Origin: Xylophilus rhododendri
GTDB taxonomy: Bacteria > Pseudomonadota > Gammaproteobacteria > Burkholderiales > Burkholderiaceae_C
Direction of reading: 5' to 3'
Assembly: GCF_009906855.1 (NCBI RefSeq)
Contig: NZ_CP047650.1
Location: 4,960,001 to 5,024,000 of the forward strand
Length of the DNA stretch: 64,000 nucleotides
A program made the translations under genes and the position numbers. The notes beneath the pieces are model-generated. The model made no database searches and had not been told where the DNA came from. It worked only from the letters and a program-made list of their open reading frames with translations. Below, in pieces: positions 7,622-17,891 of the stretch; position 1 is the stretch's first letter, and the number at the start of each line of letters is the position of its first letter.

Positions 7622-10174
7622 ATGAACTCCATGAATTCCGGTGCGAACCGTCATCCCCAGCCCTTCTGGCGGCTTGGCTGGCGGGCCTTGCTGCGCGACC
7701 TGCGCGGCGGTGACCTGCGCCTGCTGGTGCTGGCCGTGACGCTGGCGGTGGCGGCGCTGACTTCGGTCGGCTTCTTCTCCGACCGGCTGCAGGCCGGGCT
7801 GGCGCGCGATGCCGGCCAGCTGCTCGGCGGCGACGTGGTGATCGCCAGCGACCAGCCCGCGCCCGCGGCCTATGCCGAGCAGGCGCGCGAACAGGGCCTG
7901 CGCAGCAGCACCTCTGTGACATTCCCCACCATGGCGCGCGCCGGCGACGCGCAGGGCGGCGCCAGCAAGCTGGTGGCGCTGAAGGCGGTCGATGCCGGCT
8001 ATCCCCTGCGCGGCAAGCTGCTGATCGCCCAGGCGCCGGGCGGCGCGGAGAGCGCCGCGCAGGCCATTCCCGGGCGCGGCGAGGCCTGGGTCGATCCGGC
8101 CCTGCCCGAGGCGCTGGGCCTGCGCATGGGCGACCAGTTGCTGCTGGGCGAACAGTCCTTCCGCATCACCCGGGTGATCGCCATCGAGCCCGACCGGGGT
8201 ACGGGTTTTCTCAGCTTCTCGCCGCGCGTCATGCTCAACAGGGCCGACCTGGAGGCGACCAGGCTGGTGCAGCCGGCCAGCCGCCTGAACTGGCGTTTTG
8301 CCGTCGCCGGTGCCGATGCGCCGGTCAAGCGCTACGCGGCCTGGGCGACCGAGGCGGCGGCCCGGCCGGGGGTGCACGGCCTGCGGGTCGAGTCCCTGGA
8401 AACCGGCCGCCCCGAGATGCGCCAGACCCTGGACCGCGCCGGCAAGTTCCTCAACCTGGTCTCGCTGCTGGCGGCGCTGCTGTCGGCGGTGGCGGTGGCC
8501 CTGGCCGCACGCGGCTTCGCGGCGCGCCACCTGGACGACTGCGCGCTGCTGCGGGTGCTGGGCCTGAGCCAGGGCACCATCGCGCGCAGTTACACCTTCG
8601 AATTCGCGCTCGCGGGCCTGGCCGCCAGCGTGGCGGGCGTGGTGATCGGCTTCGCGGTGCACTACGTGTTCGTCGCCTTCCTGGCCGGTTTGGTGGAGAG
8701 CAGCCTGCCGCCGCCCGGCGCCTGGCCGGCGGTGCTCGGCATGGGCATGGGCATGACCCTGCTGCTGGCCTTCGGCCTGCCGCCGGTGCTGCAGCTGGCG
8801 CAGGTGCCGGCGCTGCGGGTGATCCGGCGCGACGTGGGCGGCCTCAAGCCTGCTTCGGCCGGCGTGCTGGCGCTGGGGGTGGCGGGTTTCGCGGGGCTGC
8901 TGGTGGTGGCCAGCCGCGATCTCACGCTGGGCCTGATCGCGGTGGGCGGTTTCGCGGGCGCGGTGCTGCTCTTCGCCGGCCTGGCCTGGCTGGCGGTGAA
9001 GCTGCTGCGGCGCAGCGTCAACGAAAGCACCGCGCCGCGCTGGCTGGTGCTGGCCACGCGGCAGATCTCGGCGCGGCCGGTGTATGCCGTGGTGCAGATC
9101 AGCTCGCTCTCGGTCGGCCTGCTGGCCCTGGTGCTGCTGGTGCTGCTGCGCACCGACCTGATCTCCAGCTGGCGCGCGGCCACGCCGCCGGATGCCCCCA
9201 ACCGCTTCGTCATCAACGTGCTGCCCGACCAGGCCGAGGCCTTCCAGGAAGCGCTGCGCCACGCCGGTGTGCAGCAATACGACTGGTACCCGATGGTGCG
9301 CGGCCGGCTGGTAGCGGTGAACGGCAAGCCGGTGGGCTCGGCCGACTACAGCGAAGACCGGGCCAAACGCCTGGTGGACCGCGAATTCAACCTCTCCTAC
9401 GCGGTCGACGAGCCGCCGCACAACCAGACCGTGGCCGGCCAGTGGACACCCGACGAAGCCGATGCGATCAGCGTGGAGGACGGCCTGGCCAAGACCCTGG
9501 GCCTGAAGCTGGGCGACCGCCTGCGTTTCGATGTGGGCGGTGCGCAGAACGAGGCACGCATCACCTCGCTGCGCAAGGTGGAGTGGGGCTCGATGCGGGC
9601 CAACTTCTTCGCGATGTACCCGGTGGGCAAGCTGCCCGAAGACATCGCCGTGACCTACCTCGCCGCCTACCGCGCGCCCACGCTGGCGGGTTTCGACAAC
9701 CAGCTGGTGCGCCAGTTTCCCAACATCACCAGCGTGGACCTGGGCCAGACCCTGGCGCAGATCCAGCGTGTGCTCGACCAGGTGATCCGGGCAGTGGAAT
9801 TCCTGTTCGGCTTCACCCTGGCGGCCGGCGTGATCGTCCTCTTCGCCGCGGTGACCGCCACCCGCGACGAGCGCGCCAAGGAGTTCGCGGTGATGCGTGC
9901 CCTGGGCGCCAGCGCCTCGCTGCTGCGCCAGGTGCAGCGCGCCGAACTGGCCGGCGTCGGCCTGCTGGCCGGCTTCCTGGCCAGCGCCGCGGCGGTGGCG
10001 GTGGGCTGGGCGCTGGCGCGTTATGCCTTCGACTTCAGCTGGACTGCCTCCATCTGGGTGCCGCTGCAGGGCGCGGTCGCCGGTGCCCTGCTGGCGCTGG
10101 CCGCCGGCTGGTGGGGCCTGCGCGATGTGCTGCGGCGGCCGGTGGTGGAAACGCTGCGCAGGGCGGCGGAGTAG
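7622..10174 (+). CDS. FtsX/YbbP-type ABC transporter permease
   Basis: About 850 aa. Two FtsX modules of about four TM helices each: the first TM is near residue 30-50, clusters follow near 270-480, and the last three TMs are after residue 720. Between them lie MacB-like periplasmic domains. This is the architecture of YbbP-like permeases that act with a YbbA/LolD-type ATPase on envelope lipids or lipoproteins. No ATPase gene lies on either side, so the partner must be encoded elsewhere. ATG 7622 was taken as start because coding composition begins there; GTG 7568 in the same frame is possible. Confidence 0.85.
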   Translation: MNSMNSGANRHPQPFWRLGWRALLRDLRGGDLRLLVLAVTLAVAALTSVGFFSDRLQAGLARDAGQLLGGDVVIASDQPAPAAYAEQAREQGLRSSTSVTFPTMARAGDAQGGASKLVALKAVDAGYPLRGKLLIAQAPGGAESAAQAIPGRGEAWVDPALPEALGLRMGDQLLLGEQSFRITRVIAIEPDRGTGFLSFSPRVMLNRADLEATRLVQPASRLNWRFAVAGADAPVKRYAAWATEAAARPGVHGLRVESLETGRPEMRQTLDRAGKFLNLVSLLAALLSAVAVALAARGFAARHLDDCALLRVLGLSQGTIARSYTFEFALAGLAASVAGVVIGFAVHYVFVAFLAGLVESSLPPPGAWPAVLGMGMGMTLLLAFGLPPVLQLAQVPALRVIRRDVGGLKPASAGVLALGVAGFAGLLVVASRDLTLGLIAVGGFAGAVLLFAGLAWLAVKLLRRSVNESTAPRWLVLATRQISARPVYAVVQISSLSVGLLALVLLVLLRTDLISSWRAATPPDAPNRFVINVLPDQAEAFQEALRHAGVQQYDWYPMVRGRLVAVNGKPVGSADYSEDRAKRLVDREFNLSYAVDEPPHNQTVAGQWTPDEADAISVEDGLAKTLGLKLGDRLRFDVGGAQNEARITSLRKVEWGSMRANFFAMYPVGKLPEDIAVTYLAAYRAPTLAGFDNQLVRQFPNITSVDLGQTLAQIQRVLDQVIRAVEFLFGFTLAAGVIVLFAAVTATRDERAKEFAVMRALGASASLLRQVQRAELAGVGLLAGFLASAAAVAVGWALARYAFDFSWTASIWVPLQGAVAGALLALAAGWWGLRDVLRRPVVETLRRAAE

Positions 10175-10186
10175 GCTGGCTTTTGG

Positions 10187-10202
10187 TGGACGAAAATGTC
10201 CA
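10187..10202. promoter_or_regulatory. Candidate toxin-antitoxin operator
   Basis: TGGAC-GAAAAT-GTCCA, a palindrome with perfect 5-bp arms in an AT-richer stretch 52 bp before the antitoxin ATG. A second GGAAAATGG element lies at about 10227. Antitoxins of this class usually repress their own operon by binding such sites; assignment here is inference. Confidence 0.4.
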
Positions 10203-10254
10203 TTTCGGCAAAAGTGAACGTTTTGTGGAAAATGGCTGTTTTGGAGGGCAGCTC

Positions 10255-10605
10255 ATGCAAGTCGTCACGGCTACCGAAGTGAAGAGCCAGTTGGGAGACC
10301 TGTTCGACGCGGTCGAGCGCAACGAGGGAGCCAGTGTGCTCATCGAGCGGAACAGGCGCCCCGCCGCCATGCTGCTCAACGCCCAGGTGGCCGAAAAAGC
10401 CATCCTGGGCGCCTATGCGCATGGCGTGCTGACGCGCGCCGTGGCGATGCAGCAGCTGGGGCTGGACTGGTATGGCGAACTGCTGGACCGCCTGAATGCA
10501 CACGGCATCGAGACTTCGCCAGTCGCGGCCGCCGATGCCCGCGTCATGCGGGAAGCCGCCGACCACGCGCTGGCTTCGGTGCGGATCGACCAGGAGCCGC
10601 GCTGA
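10255..10605 (+). CDS. Phd/YefM-type antitoxin with UPF0175-like C-terminal helix-turn-helix
   Basis: 116 aa. Residues 1-50 look like a Phd/YefM DNA-binding antitoxin domain (QVVTATEVKSQLGDLFDAV, then a strand with RRPAAML). Residues 56-95 (AILGAYAHGVLTRAVAMQQL, then LLDRLNAHGIE) match the pattern of UPF0175-family proteins: small helix, helix-turn-helix, terminal GI motif. That family often pairs with PIN-domain toxins. The two parts together look like a fusion of antitoxin families. TTGGAGGG gives a strong ribosome site. The stop overlaps the toxin start (TGATG), so the two genes should be translationally coupled. Confidence 0.8.
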   Translation: MQVVTATEVKSQLGDLFDAVERNEGASVLIERNRRPAAMLLNAQVAEKAILGAYAHGVLTRAVAMQQLGLDWYGELLDRLNAHGIETSPVAAADARVMREAADHALASVRIDQEPR

Positions 10606-11336
10606 TGGCGGAAAAAGTCAGGATCGTGCTTCCCGACACCGGCCCGCTGATCACGCTGGCGCATGCCGATGCCCTGGATGTCCTGCTGGCATTCGATCCG
10701 CAGCAGGTTCAACTGGTCATCACGGACATGGTGGAGTTCGAGGCCACGCGCCAGCGCGATGCCCGAGAGGATGCGCAGCGCATCGCCAGCTTCATCGCCA
10801 GGCATGCCGGCAGGATCCTCATTGAGACGACCTCCTTCGGACGCATGGCCATTTCCGCCGCCCGGACCTACGAGCGTTATGCGCAAAGCCAGCAGGTGCG
10901 GGATTTCTACGCGGCCAGCGACATGCCCCCGCCCGCGCCCTTGGCCCGCAACAGCGGCGAGCTTTCGATCAACAGCTATGTCAGCGAGCTGATCGGACAA
11001 GCGCCCGGGCCGCCCTGCCTGGTCATCGCCGAAGACGATTTCTTCCTGCGCTCGACGCCCGGCGCCATGCCCGGCAATGCGCACATCATTTCCACGGGGG
11101 CGCTGCTGGCGAAGATCGAGGCCTTGAACCCGCGGATCAGCGCCCGGGGCATCCTGGACGCTGCCAAGCGCTACAAAGGGCGCGATCCCAAGCGGGACCT
11201 GGTCGATTCGCCCGCGGCGAAGGTCAAGGCGGGCAGCAGCTGGGCCGAGGTGCTCGACGATGCGTCTGTGGCATCGCTGTCGCCCGGCAAACCCGGCCTC
11301 AGGAAGAGGCAGCCCAAAGACCTGCCGGCGCGCTGA
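10605..11336 (+). CDS. PIN-domain-like toxin
   Basis: 243 aa. The N-terminus VLPDTGPLITLAH (Asp11), the following strand VITDMVEFEATR, the SGELSIN segment and IAEDDFFL give the spaced acidic residues expected of a PIN ribonuclease fold, as in VapC/DUF3368 proteins. It is about 90 residues longer than a normal VapC toxin. The extra length lies in an insertion around 75-130 and a basic C-terminal tail (KPGLRKRQPKD). It overlaps the antitoxin gene by one base. RNase toxicity is inferred from family and context. Confidence 0.75.
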   Translation: MAEKVRIVLPDTGPLITLAHADALDVLLAFDPQQVQLVITDMVEFEATRQRDAREDAQRIASFIARHAGRILIETTSFGRMAISAARTYERYAQSQQVRDFYAASDMPPPAPLARNSGELSINSYVSELIGQAPGPPCLVIAEDDFFLRSTPGAMPGNAHIISTGALLAKIEALNPRISARGILDAAKRYKGRDPKRDLVDSPAAKVKAGSSWAEVLDDASVASLSPGKPGLRKRQPKDLPAR

Positions 11337-11344
11337 GGGCGACG

Positions 11345-11375
11345 CCTAAAAAGAAACGGGGCCGCGCGGGCCCCT
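11345..11375 (-). terminator. Intrinsic terminator for grxD
   Basis: GGGGCC-GCGCG-GGCCCC hairpin at 11358-11374. Read on the minus strand it is followed by TTTCTTTTT. It lies 20 bp after the grxD stop and 21 bp after the toxin stop, so it can end both convergent units. Confidence 0.7.
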
Positions 11376-11394
11376 TCCTGTTGCAAGCGGACGC

Positions 11395-11721
11395 TCAGGC
11401 GGCCTGGCCGGCCAGCACCTTCTGCAGTTCGCCCGACTGGTACATCTCCATCATGATGTCCGAGCCGCCGATGAACTCGCCGCGCACATAGAGCTGCGGG
11501 ATGGTGGGCCACTGGCTGAAGGTCTTGATGCCGTCGCGGATCTCGCCGTCTTCCAGCACGTTGACAGTCTTCAGGGCCCGGGTGTCCACGCCGCAGGCCT
11601 TGAGCACCTGGATGGCCCGGCCGGAGAAGCCGCACTGCGGAAAGCTCGCGTTGCCCTTCATGAAGAGCACCACTTCGTTGGTCTGGACGAGATCGGCAAT
11701 GCGTTGTTGGGCGTCGCTCAT
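11395..11721 (-). CDS. grxD: Monothiol glutaredoxin GrxD (Grx4)
   Basis: 108-aa class II glutaredoxin with the diagnostic CGFS active site (PQCGFSGRA, about residue 30) and the glutathione-binding WPTIPQLY and GGSDIMMEM motifs. Such proteins bind a [2Fe-2S] cluster with glutathione and deliver it to Fe-S and iron-sensing proteins; this is family knowledge. It is the last gene of the hemA-prfA-prmC-grxD row, 51 bp after prmC, an order common in Burkholderiales. Confidence 0.96.
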   Translation of the reverse strand: MSDAQQRIADLVQTNEVVLFMKGNASFPQCGFSGRAIQVLKACGVDTRALKTVNVLEDGEIRDGIKTFSQWPTIPQLYVRGEFIGGSDIMMEMYQSGELQKVLAGQAA

Positions 11722-11772
11722 GGGAGGCTCCTTGGGGACTGGGATGTGGGGGGTGGACGAAGAATGGCGGAA

Positions 11773-12606
11773 TTATCCGCGCTGCGGAAGGCGGCCGCCC
11801 GAGCAGCGCTGGTTTCCGCCGAGATCGGTACGGCTTTGGACTTCTTCAAGCCCTGCCTGCGAAAGAAGCGTGCGCACGGCGTCGGCCTGGTCCCAGCCGT
11901 GTTCCAGCAGCAGCCAGCCGCCGGGCAGCAGGCGCGCGGGCGCGGCCGGGACGATGCGGCGCAGGTCGTCCAGGCCGTCGGCGCCGGAGGCAAGGGCCCG
12001 CAGCGGCTCGTGGCGCAGGGCGGGCAGGTGCTCGTCGCCCCGGGCGATGTAGGGCGGGTTGGACAGGACCAGGTCGTAGGCGGCGCGCGGCGCGCCGCCG
12101 AACCAGTCGCCGGCGTGGAAGGCCACCGGCAGCGACAGGCGCTGCGCGTTGGCGCGTGCCACGGCGAGCGCATCCTCGCTGGCATCCACCGCGTCCACCA
12201 CGGCCATGGGGCGGCTGTGCTGGACCGCCAGGGCGATCGCGCCGCTGCCGGTGCCCAGGTCGAGCACGCTGGCTTCGCGGCCGTCCGGCAGCAGCTCCAG
12301 CGCCCAATTCACCAGGGTTTCGGTATCGGGCCGGGGCACCAGCACCCGGGCATCGACCTGCAGCGGCAGGCCGAAGAACTCCTTCTCGCCGATCAGGTAG
12401 GCCACGGGCTCACCCGCGGCGCGCCGCTGCAGCAGGGCCTGGCAGTCGGCCCATGCGGCATCGCCCAGCGGATCGTGGTCGTGGGCCAGCAGCCAGGCAC
12501 GGTCCGAAGGGTCGCGGCCCAGGCAGCGCAGCAGCAGCATTTGCGCATCGAGCCGGTCCACGCCGAGCACGGCGGCGCCGCGCAGGGCTTCGGCCAGGGT
12601 GGGCAT
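11773..12606 (-). CDS. prmC: Peptide chain release factor N5-glutamine methyltransferase PrmC
   Basis: 277-aa SAM-dependent methyltransferase that modifies the GGQ glutamine of release factors. An N-terminal helical domain recognises the release factor. The Rossmann domain shows the SAM motif DLGTGSGAIALA and the catalytic NPPY (LSNPPYIA). The ATG at 12606 overlaps the prfA stop (ATGA-type coupling), so the substrate and its modifier are co-translated. The frame remains open upstream to 13728, but that part is antisense-free shadow inside prfA. Confidence 0.96.
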   Translation of the reverse strand: MPTLAEALRGAAVLGVDRLDAQMLLLRCLGRDPSDRAWLLAHDHDPLGDAAWADCQALLQRRAAGEPVAYLIGEKEFFGLPLQVDARVLVPRPDTETLVNWALELLPDGREASVLDLGTGSGAIALAVQHSRPMAVVDAVDASEDALAVARANAQRLSLPVAFHAGDWFGGAPRAAYDLVLSNPPYIARGDEHLPALRHEPLRALASGADGLDDLRRIVPAAPARLLPGGWLLLEHGWDQADAVRTLLSQAGLEEVQSRTDLGGNQRCSGGRLPQRG

Positions 12607-13694
12607 CAGGCGTTCGCTCCCACTTCCAGCTCGGCCAGCTGCTCGGCCTCGCGGGCATGCTGCAGGGCGTCGAGCACCTCGCCGAGGTCGCCTTCCATGA
12701 TCAGGCCCAGCTTGTAGAGCGTGAGGTTGATGCGGTGGTCGGTGAGCCGGCCCTGCGGGAAGTTGTAGGTGCGGATGCGGTCGCTGCGGTCGCCGCTGCC
12801 GATCAGGCCCTTGCGCATGGCCGCGTCCTTGGCGGCGCGTTCGCTGCGGTCCTTCTCCTGGATGCGGGCCGACAGCACCTGCAGGGCCTTGGCCTTGTTG
12901 CGGTGCTGGCTGCGGTCGTCCTGGCATTCGGCGACGATGCCGGTGGGGATGTGCGTGATGCGCACGGCGGAGTCGGTCTTGTTGATGTGCTGGCCGCCGG
13001 CGCCGGAAGCCCGGTAGGTGTCGATGCGCAGGTCGGCCGGGTTGATCTGCACCGCCACCGTCTCGTCCGGCTCGGCCAGCACGGCGACGGTGCAGGCGCT
13101 GGTGTGGATGCGGCCCTGGGTCTCGGTGGCGGGCACCCGCTGCACCCGGTGGCCGCCGGATTCGAAGCGCAGCCGGCCGAAGGCGTTGTCGCCTTCGATG
13201 CGGAAGACGATTTCCTTGTAGCCGCCGATCTCGCTGTCGCTCACGCTCACCACCTCGCAGCGCCAGCCGGTGCGCTCGAAATAGCGGGTGTACATGCGGG
13301 CCAGGTCGCCGGCGAACAGGGCGGATTCGTCGCCGCCGGTGCCGGCGCGGATTTCCAGGAAGGCGTTGCGGCGGTCGTCCGGGTCCTTGGGCAGCAGGAG
13401 GCGCTGGAGCTCGGCTTCGAGCTGCTCCATCTCCGCCTGGGCGCCGGCGATTTCCTCGGCGGCCATCTCGGTCATGTCGGGGTCGGACAGCATCTCGCGG
13501 CCGGCTTCCAGGTCGCTGGCGCGCTGCCGGTGGCGGGCGTAGCGGCCGGCGATCTGGGTGACCTCGGCATGCTCGCGCGAGAGCAGGCGGTACTGGGCCA
13601 TGTCGCCCATGATGTCTTCGCGCGAGAGCAGGAAGTCGAGCTCCTGCAGGCGCACGGCATAACGGTCGAGCTGGCGGCGGAGGAAGTCTTTCAC
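12606..13694 (-). CDS. prfA: Peptide chain release factor 1
   Basis: 362-aa class I release factor that reads UAA/UAG. The PxT anticodon-like motif appears as RVPATE, and the peptidyl-hydrolysis motif GGQ is in [12 protein letters not shown]. The GTG start at 13694 gives the standard N-terminus ([11 protein letters not shown]); longer starts up to 13886 add non-homologous residues. It follows hemA by 109 bp and overlaps prmC. Confidence 0.96.
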   Translation of the reverse strand: MKDFLRRQLDRYAVRLQELDFLLSREDIMGDMAQYRLLSREHAEVTQIAGRYARHRQRASDLEAGREMLSDPDMTEMAAEEIAGAQAEMEQLEAELQRLLLPKDPDDRRNAFLEIRAGTGGDESALFAGDLARMYTRYFERTGWRCEVVSVSDSEIGGYKEIVFRIEGDNAFGRLRFESGGHRVQRVPATETQGRIHTSACTVAVLAEPDETVAVQINPADLRIDTYRASGAGGQHINKTDSAVRITHIPTGIVAECQDDRSQHRNKAKALQVLSARIQEKDRSERAAKDAAMRKGLIGSGDRSDRIRTYNFPQGRLTDHRINLTLYKLGLIMEGDLGEVLDALQHAREAEQLAELEVGANA

Positions 13695-13803
13695 GGGCTT
13701 GATTTTCGGCCGGCGTGTACGCCGGCAAGGAGGAAGAGGGGAGGGCCGGACGGGCGGCCAGGAGGCGGCGGGCGCATGCGGCCCGCGGCGGCGGCGAGCG
13801 CCG

Positions 13804-15105
13804 CTAGAGCTTGTCGCGCGAGGCGGCTTCGCTGCGCAGGAAGATGCGCGAGACGGTGTCGGCCGTGGCTTCGCGCTGCTGCGCATCGCCCTTGTTCAGT
13901 TCGGCCATGGCGCCGTGCAGCATCTTTTGCGTGAGGCCGCGGCTCAGCGCCTCCAACACGGCTTCCACGTCGTCGCCGCGCGCCAGCAGCTTGCGGGCGC
14001 GGGCGATCTCGGCCGCGCGCCAGGTGTCGGCCTGGGCGTTGAGCTGGCGGATCAGCGGCACGGTGCCGCGCACCGGGTCGCGCTGGTCCATCCAGTGCAG
14101 GAAGTTCTGCACGCCGGTGTCGACGATGGATTCGGCCTGGGCCACGGCGGCCTGGCGATGGGCCTGGGCGGTCTGCACCACGGTGGCCAGGTCGTCGACG
14201 GTGTACAGGTACACGTCGTCGAGCGCCTTGACCTCGGGTTCGATGTCGCGCGGCACGGCCAGGTCGACCATGAACATTGGGCGGTGCTTGCGTTTCTTCA
14301 GCGCCCGCTCCACCGCGCCCAGGCCGATGATGGGCAGGGAGCTGGCGGTGCAGCTGATGACGGCGTCGAATTCGTGCAGGCGCTCGGGCAGGTCGGCCAG
14401 GCGCATCACCTCGCCCTGGAAACGCGAGGCCAGGCGTTCGCCGCGTTCCAGCGTGCGGTTGGCGATGGAGATGGATTTCGGGTTGCGCGCCGCGAAATGG
14501 GTGGCGGCCAGCTCGATCATCTCGCCGGCGCCCACGAACAGGATGCGGATCTTGCCCAGGTCCTCGAAGAGTTGGCCGGCCAGGCGCACCGCGGCGGCGG
14601 CCATGCTGATGGAATGCGCACCGATCTCGGTCGAGCTGCGCACCTCCTTGGCCACCGCGAAGGAGCGCTGGAACAGCTGGTTGAGCGTGGTGCCCAGGGC
14701 TCCGGCGTCTTCGGCGGCGCGCACCGCGTCCTTCATCTGGCCGAGGATCTGCGGCTCGCCCAGCACCATGGAGTCCAGCCCCGAGGCCACGCGGAAGGCA
14801 TGGCGCGCGGCCGGGCCGTCCTGCAGCGAATAGGCATGCGAGCGCAGCAGGGCGGGCGTGACGCCGCCGGTGTGGGCCAGCCAGTCGAGTGTGTGTTCCA
14901 GGGCCGGGCTTTCACCCGCGCAATAGATCTCGGTGCGGTTGCAGGTGGAGAGGATGGCGGCTTCGATCTGCGGATGGCGGGTGGTCACCAGCGCCTGGCG
15001 CAAACCTTGCAAGGTGGGTGCGATCTGATCGAGGGCGAACGCGAAACGGCCCCGCAAATCGAGCGGTGCCGTGTTGTGATTGAGGCCGAGGGCCCAGACT
15101 GCCAT
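13804..15105 (-). CDS. hemA: Glutamyl-tRNA reductase
   Basis: 433 aa, the first committed enzyme of C5 tetrapyrrole synthesis (glutamyl-tRNA to glutamate-1-semialdehyde). The N-terminus [14 protein letters not shown] and the catalytic-Cys region STCNRTEIY are typical. NADPH-binding ([11 protein letters not shown]) and dimerisation domains follow. It is first gene of the hemA-prfA-prmC-grxD row. A TATAAT sits only 6 nt upstream of the ATG with no Shine-Dalgarno sequence (see promoter entry). Confidence 0.96.
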   Translation of the reverse strand: MAVWALGLNHNTAPLDLRGRFAFALDQIAPTLQGLRQALVTTRHPQIEAAILSTCNRTEIYCAGESPALEHTLDWLAHTGGVTPALLRSHAYSLQDGPAARHAFRVASGLDSMVLGEPQILGQMKDAVRAAEDAGALGTTLNQLFQRSFAVAKEVRSSTEIGAHSISMAAAAVRLAGQLFEDLGKIRILFVGAGEMIELAATHFAARNPKSISIANRTLERGERLASRFQGEVMRLADLPERLHEFDAVISCTASSLPIIGLGAVERALKKRKHRPMFMVDLAVPRDIEPEVKALDDVYLYTVDDLATVVQTAQAHRQAAVAQAESIVDTGVQNFLHWMDQRDPVRGTVPLIRQLNAQADTWRAAEIARARKLLARGDDVEAVLEALSRGLTQKMLHGAMAELNKGDAQQREATADTVSRIFLRSEAASRDKL

Positions 15106-15111
15106 CCCGGG

Positions 15112-15138
15112 ATTATAAAATTTGTCGCAAATTGTCGA
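15112..15138 (-). promoter_or_regulatory. Candidate sigma70 promoter of hemA, placed for a leaderless transcript
   Basis: On the minus strand, TCGACA (15138-15133), 15 bp, then a perfect TATAAT (15117-15112). The usual start of transcription, 6-7 nt after the -10 box, would fall on the hemA initiation codon. The six bases between (CCCGGG) contain no ribosome-binding site. Confidence 0.55.
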
Positions 15139-15194
15139 AGCCTTCCGGTGTAAGACCGAGGCTATTGCTGCGATAAGCCTTATTTCCTGCCCTC

Positions 15195-15467
15195 ATGGAT
15201 TTCCTCACCCTGCTCGGGCACATCACCAATTTCTGCCTGCCCGCCGCCTGGATCGCGGCGGCTGCCGTCCTCTGCGGCGGCCTGGTCGTGCCCGCCCGCG
15301 GCGCCAGCTGGCCGGTGCGGCTGGGCTGCGATTTCGCGGTCGGGCTGGGGGTCTTGCTGGCCGGCCTGCTGTTGTCCGGCAGCGACGGCCGCATGCTGAC
15401 CTGGGCGGCCCTGCTGGCCGCCGTGGCTTTTTGCGAATGCTGGCTGCGCGCCGGCTGGCGGCGCTGA
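15195..15467 (+). CDS. Small hypothetical membrane protein
   Basis: 90 aa, not recognised. Three hydrophobic segments, about residues 12-32, 44-60 and 67-82, suggest an inner-membrane protein with a short cytoplasmic basic tail (RAGWRR). It is divergent from hemA with 89 bp between and ends 7 bp before the convergent SGNH hydrolase. Codon use matches its neighbours. Similar-sized unnamed proteins are often found next to hemA in Comamonadaceae, but I cannot verify this one. Confidence 0.6.
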   Translation: MDFLTLLGHITNFCLPAAWIAAAAVLCGGLVVPARGASWPVRLGCDFAVGLGVLLAGLLLSGSDGRMLTWAALLAAVAFCECWLRAGWRR

Positions 15468-15474
15468 AACCTGG

Positions 15475-16095
15475 CTACTGCGCCAGGAACTGCCAGCCCT
15501 TCAATTGGGCGAACCAGGCTTCGTAGCCAGCCTGGTTGAGGTGCAGGCCGTCCACGGTGAAGCCGGGCAGCAGCTGGCCGGTGGGGGCCAGGATGGCGTT
15601 CATGTCCACGAAGGTGCAGCGGCGTGTCTGCTCGCAGAGCTGGCGCAACTGGGTGTTGAGGCGCTGGACCTTCTCGTTGACCGCCACCGGCGTGGGCGCG
15701 GTCACGTAGAGCGTGGATTCGACGTAGATCTTGCGTTCCGGCGCGTACAGCTCGGCCAGGATCTGTTTGTAGGTGCCGAACACATCGTCGGCCGCGCGCC
15801 CGCGCAGCAGGTCGTTGATGCCGGCCATCACGAAGACCTTGGGCGGCTTGGCCGCCAGCAGCGGGCCCAGGCGGTTGAGCATGCCCTGGGTGGTGTCGCC
15901 GCCTATGCCCAGGTTGAGCACCCGCTGGCTGGGGAAGTAGTTGGCCCAGAGGCCGCCTTCGGTGATGCTGTCGCCCAGCAGGGCCACGGTGGGATTGGTG
16001 ACCGGGGCCGCGGGCGCCTGCTGCGCCTGGGCGCCGTGCAGGGCGGCGAACATCAGTCCACCGAGGACGCAGGCGAGGAGGAGGGGCTTTTTCAT
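15475..16095 (-). CDS. Secreted SGNH/GDSL hydrolase (esterase or lysophospholipase)
   Basis: 206 aa with a Sec signal peptide ([15 protein letters not shown]...AQA, about 25 aa). It has the four SGNH blocks: GDSITEGG (Ser nucleophile), GIGGDTTQG (Gly), AGINDLLRG (Asn), and DGLHLNQAGY (Asp/His). The family cleaves carboxylic esters of lipids or acetylated sugars. It overlaps the end of ugpQ by 4 nt (ATGA), making it the last gene of the ugp operon. An exported phospholipid deacylase would supply glycerophosphodiesters to the Ugp importer; that role is inference. Confidence 0.85.
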   Translation of the reverse strand: MKKPLLLACVLGGLMFAALHGAQAQQAPAAPVTNPTVALLGDSITEGGLWANYFPSQRVLNLGIGGDTTQGMLNRLGPLLAAKPPKVFVMAGINDLLRGRAADDVFGTYKQILAELYAPERKIYVESTLYVTAPTPVAVNEKVQRLNTQLRQLCEQTRRCTFVDMNAILAPTGQLLPGFTVDGLHLNQAGYEAWFAQLKGWQFLAQ

Positions 16096-16855
16096 GCGTG
16101 TCGGGCAGCGGGTGCGAACAGCTCAATGCGGTCCGTGATGATGCCATCGACGCCAAAACCCATCAGGCGCTGGGCGTCTTCCCGCTCGTTGACGGTGTAG
16201 GTGAGCGCTTTCAGACCGGCGGACCGCGTCTGCGCCACGGCCTCGGCCGTCCAGGCGGTATGGCGGTTCACCACGGCCACGCATTCCAGCGCCCGTGCCT
16301 GGTCCAGCCAACCTTCGTTCAATGCTTCCAGCAACAGGCCGCGCGGCAGCTGCGGCGCGGCGGCGCGTGCGCCTTCCAGCGAATCGGGCTTGAAGGAGGT
16401 CAGCAGCGGCGCGACTGGTGCCTCGGACCACAAACGGGCGGCCAGCTCAGCCACGGCCTCGCCGGTGGCGCGCTCCAGGCCGGGCGTGGGTTTGATCTCG
16501 ATATTGAGCAGGTAGCCGTTGCGCAGGCAGTAGCGCGCCAGGTTCTCCAGCGTGGCCAGCGGTTCGCCGGCATAGGCACGCGAATGCCAGCTGCCGGCAT
16601 CGAGCTGCGAAAGCGCCGACCACGGCCGTTCGCCCGCCGTGCCCTGGCCGTCGGTGGTGCGCTCCAGCGTGCTGTCGTGCAGCAGGAAGACCACGCCGTC
16701 CGCGCTCAGCTTGGCATCGCATTCGAACATGCGCCAGCCGTGGGCGGCGCCCAGTCGGAAGGCGGCCAGGGTGTTCTCGGGCGCCAGCTTGCCGGCGCCG
16801 CGATGGGCCACCCAGAAGGGATAGGGCCAGCCGCCGGAATGCAGGCCGGGGTCGG

Positions 16856-16859
<4 letters not shown>
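16092..16859 (-). CDS. ugpQ: Glycerophosphodiester phosphodiesterase UgpQ
   Basis: 255 aa, cytosolic GDPD-family TIM barrel. It hydrolyses glycerophosphodiesters to sn-glycerol-3-phosphate and alcohol. Signature [16 protein letters not shown] near residue 20 (catalytic His, Glu metal ligand), [18 protein letters not shown] (second metal site and His), and NIEIKP. No signal peptide, which fits hydrolysis after import. It overlaps ugpC by 4 nt upstream and the SGNH hydrolase by 4 nt downstream. Confidence 0.94.
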
Positions 16860-17884
<1,025 letters not shown>

Positions 17885-17891
17885 GGCTCGT

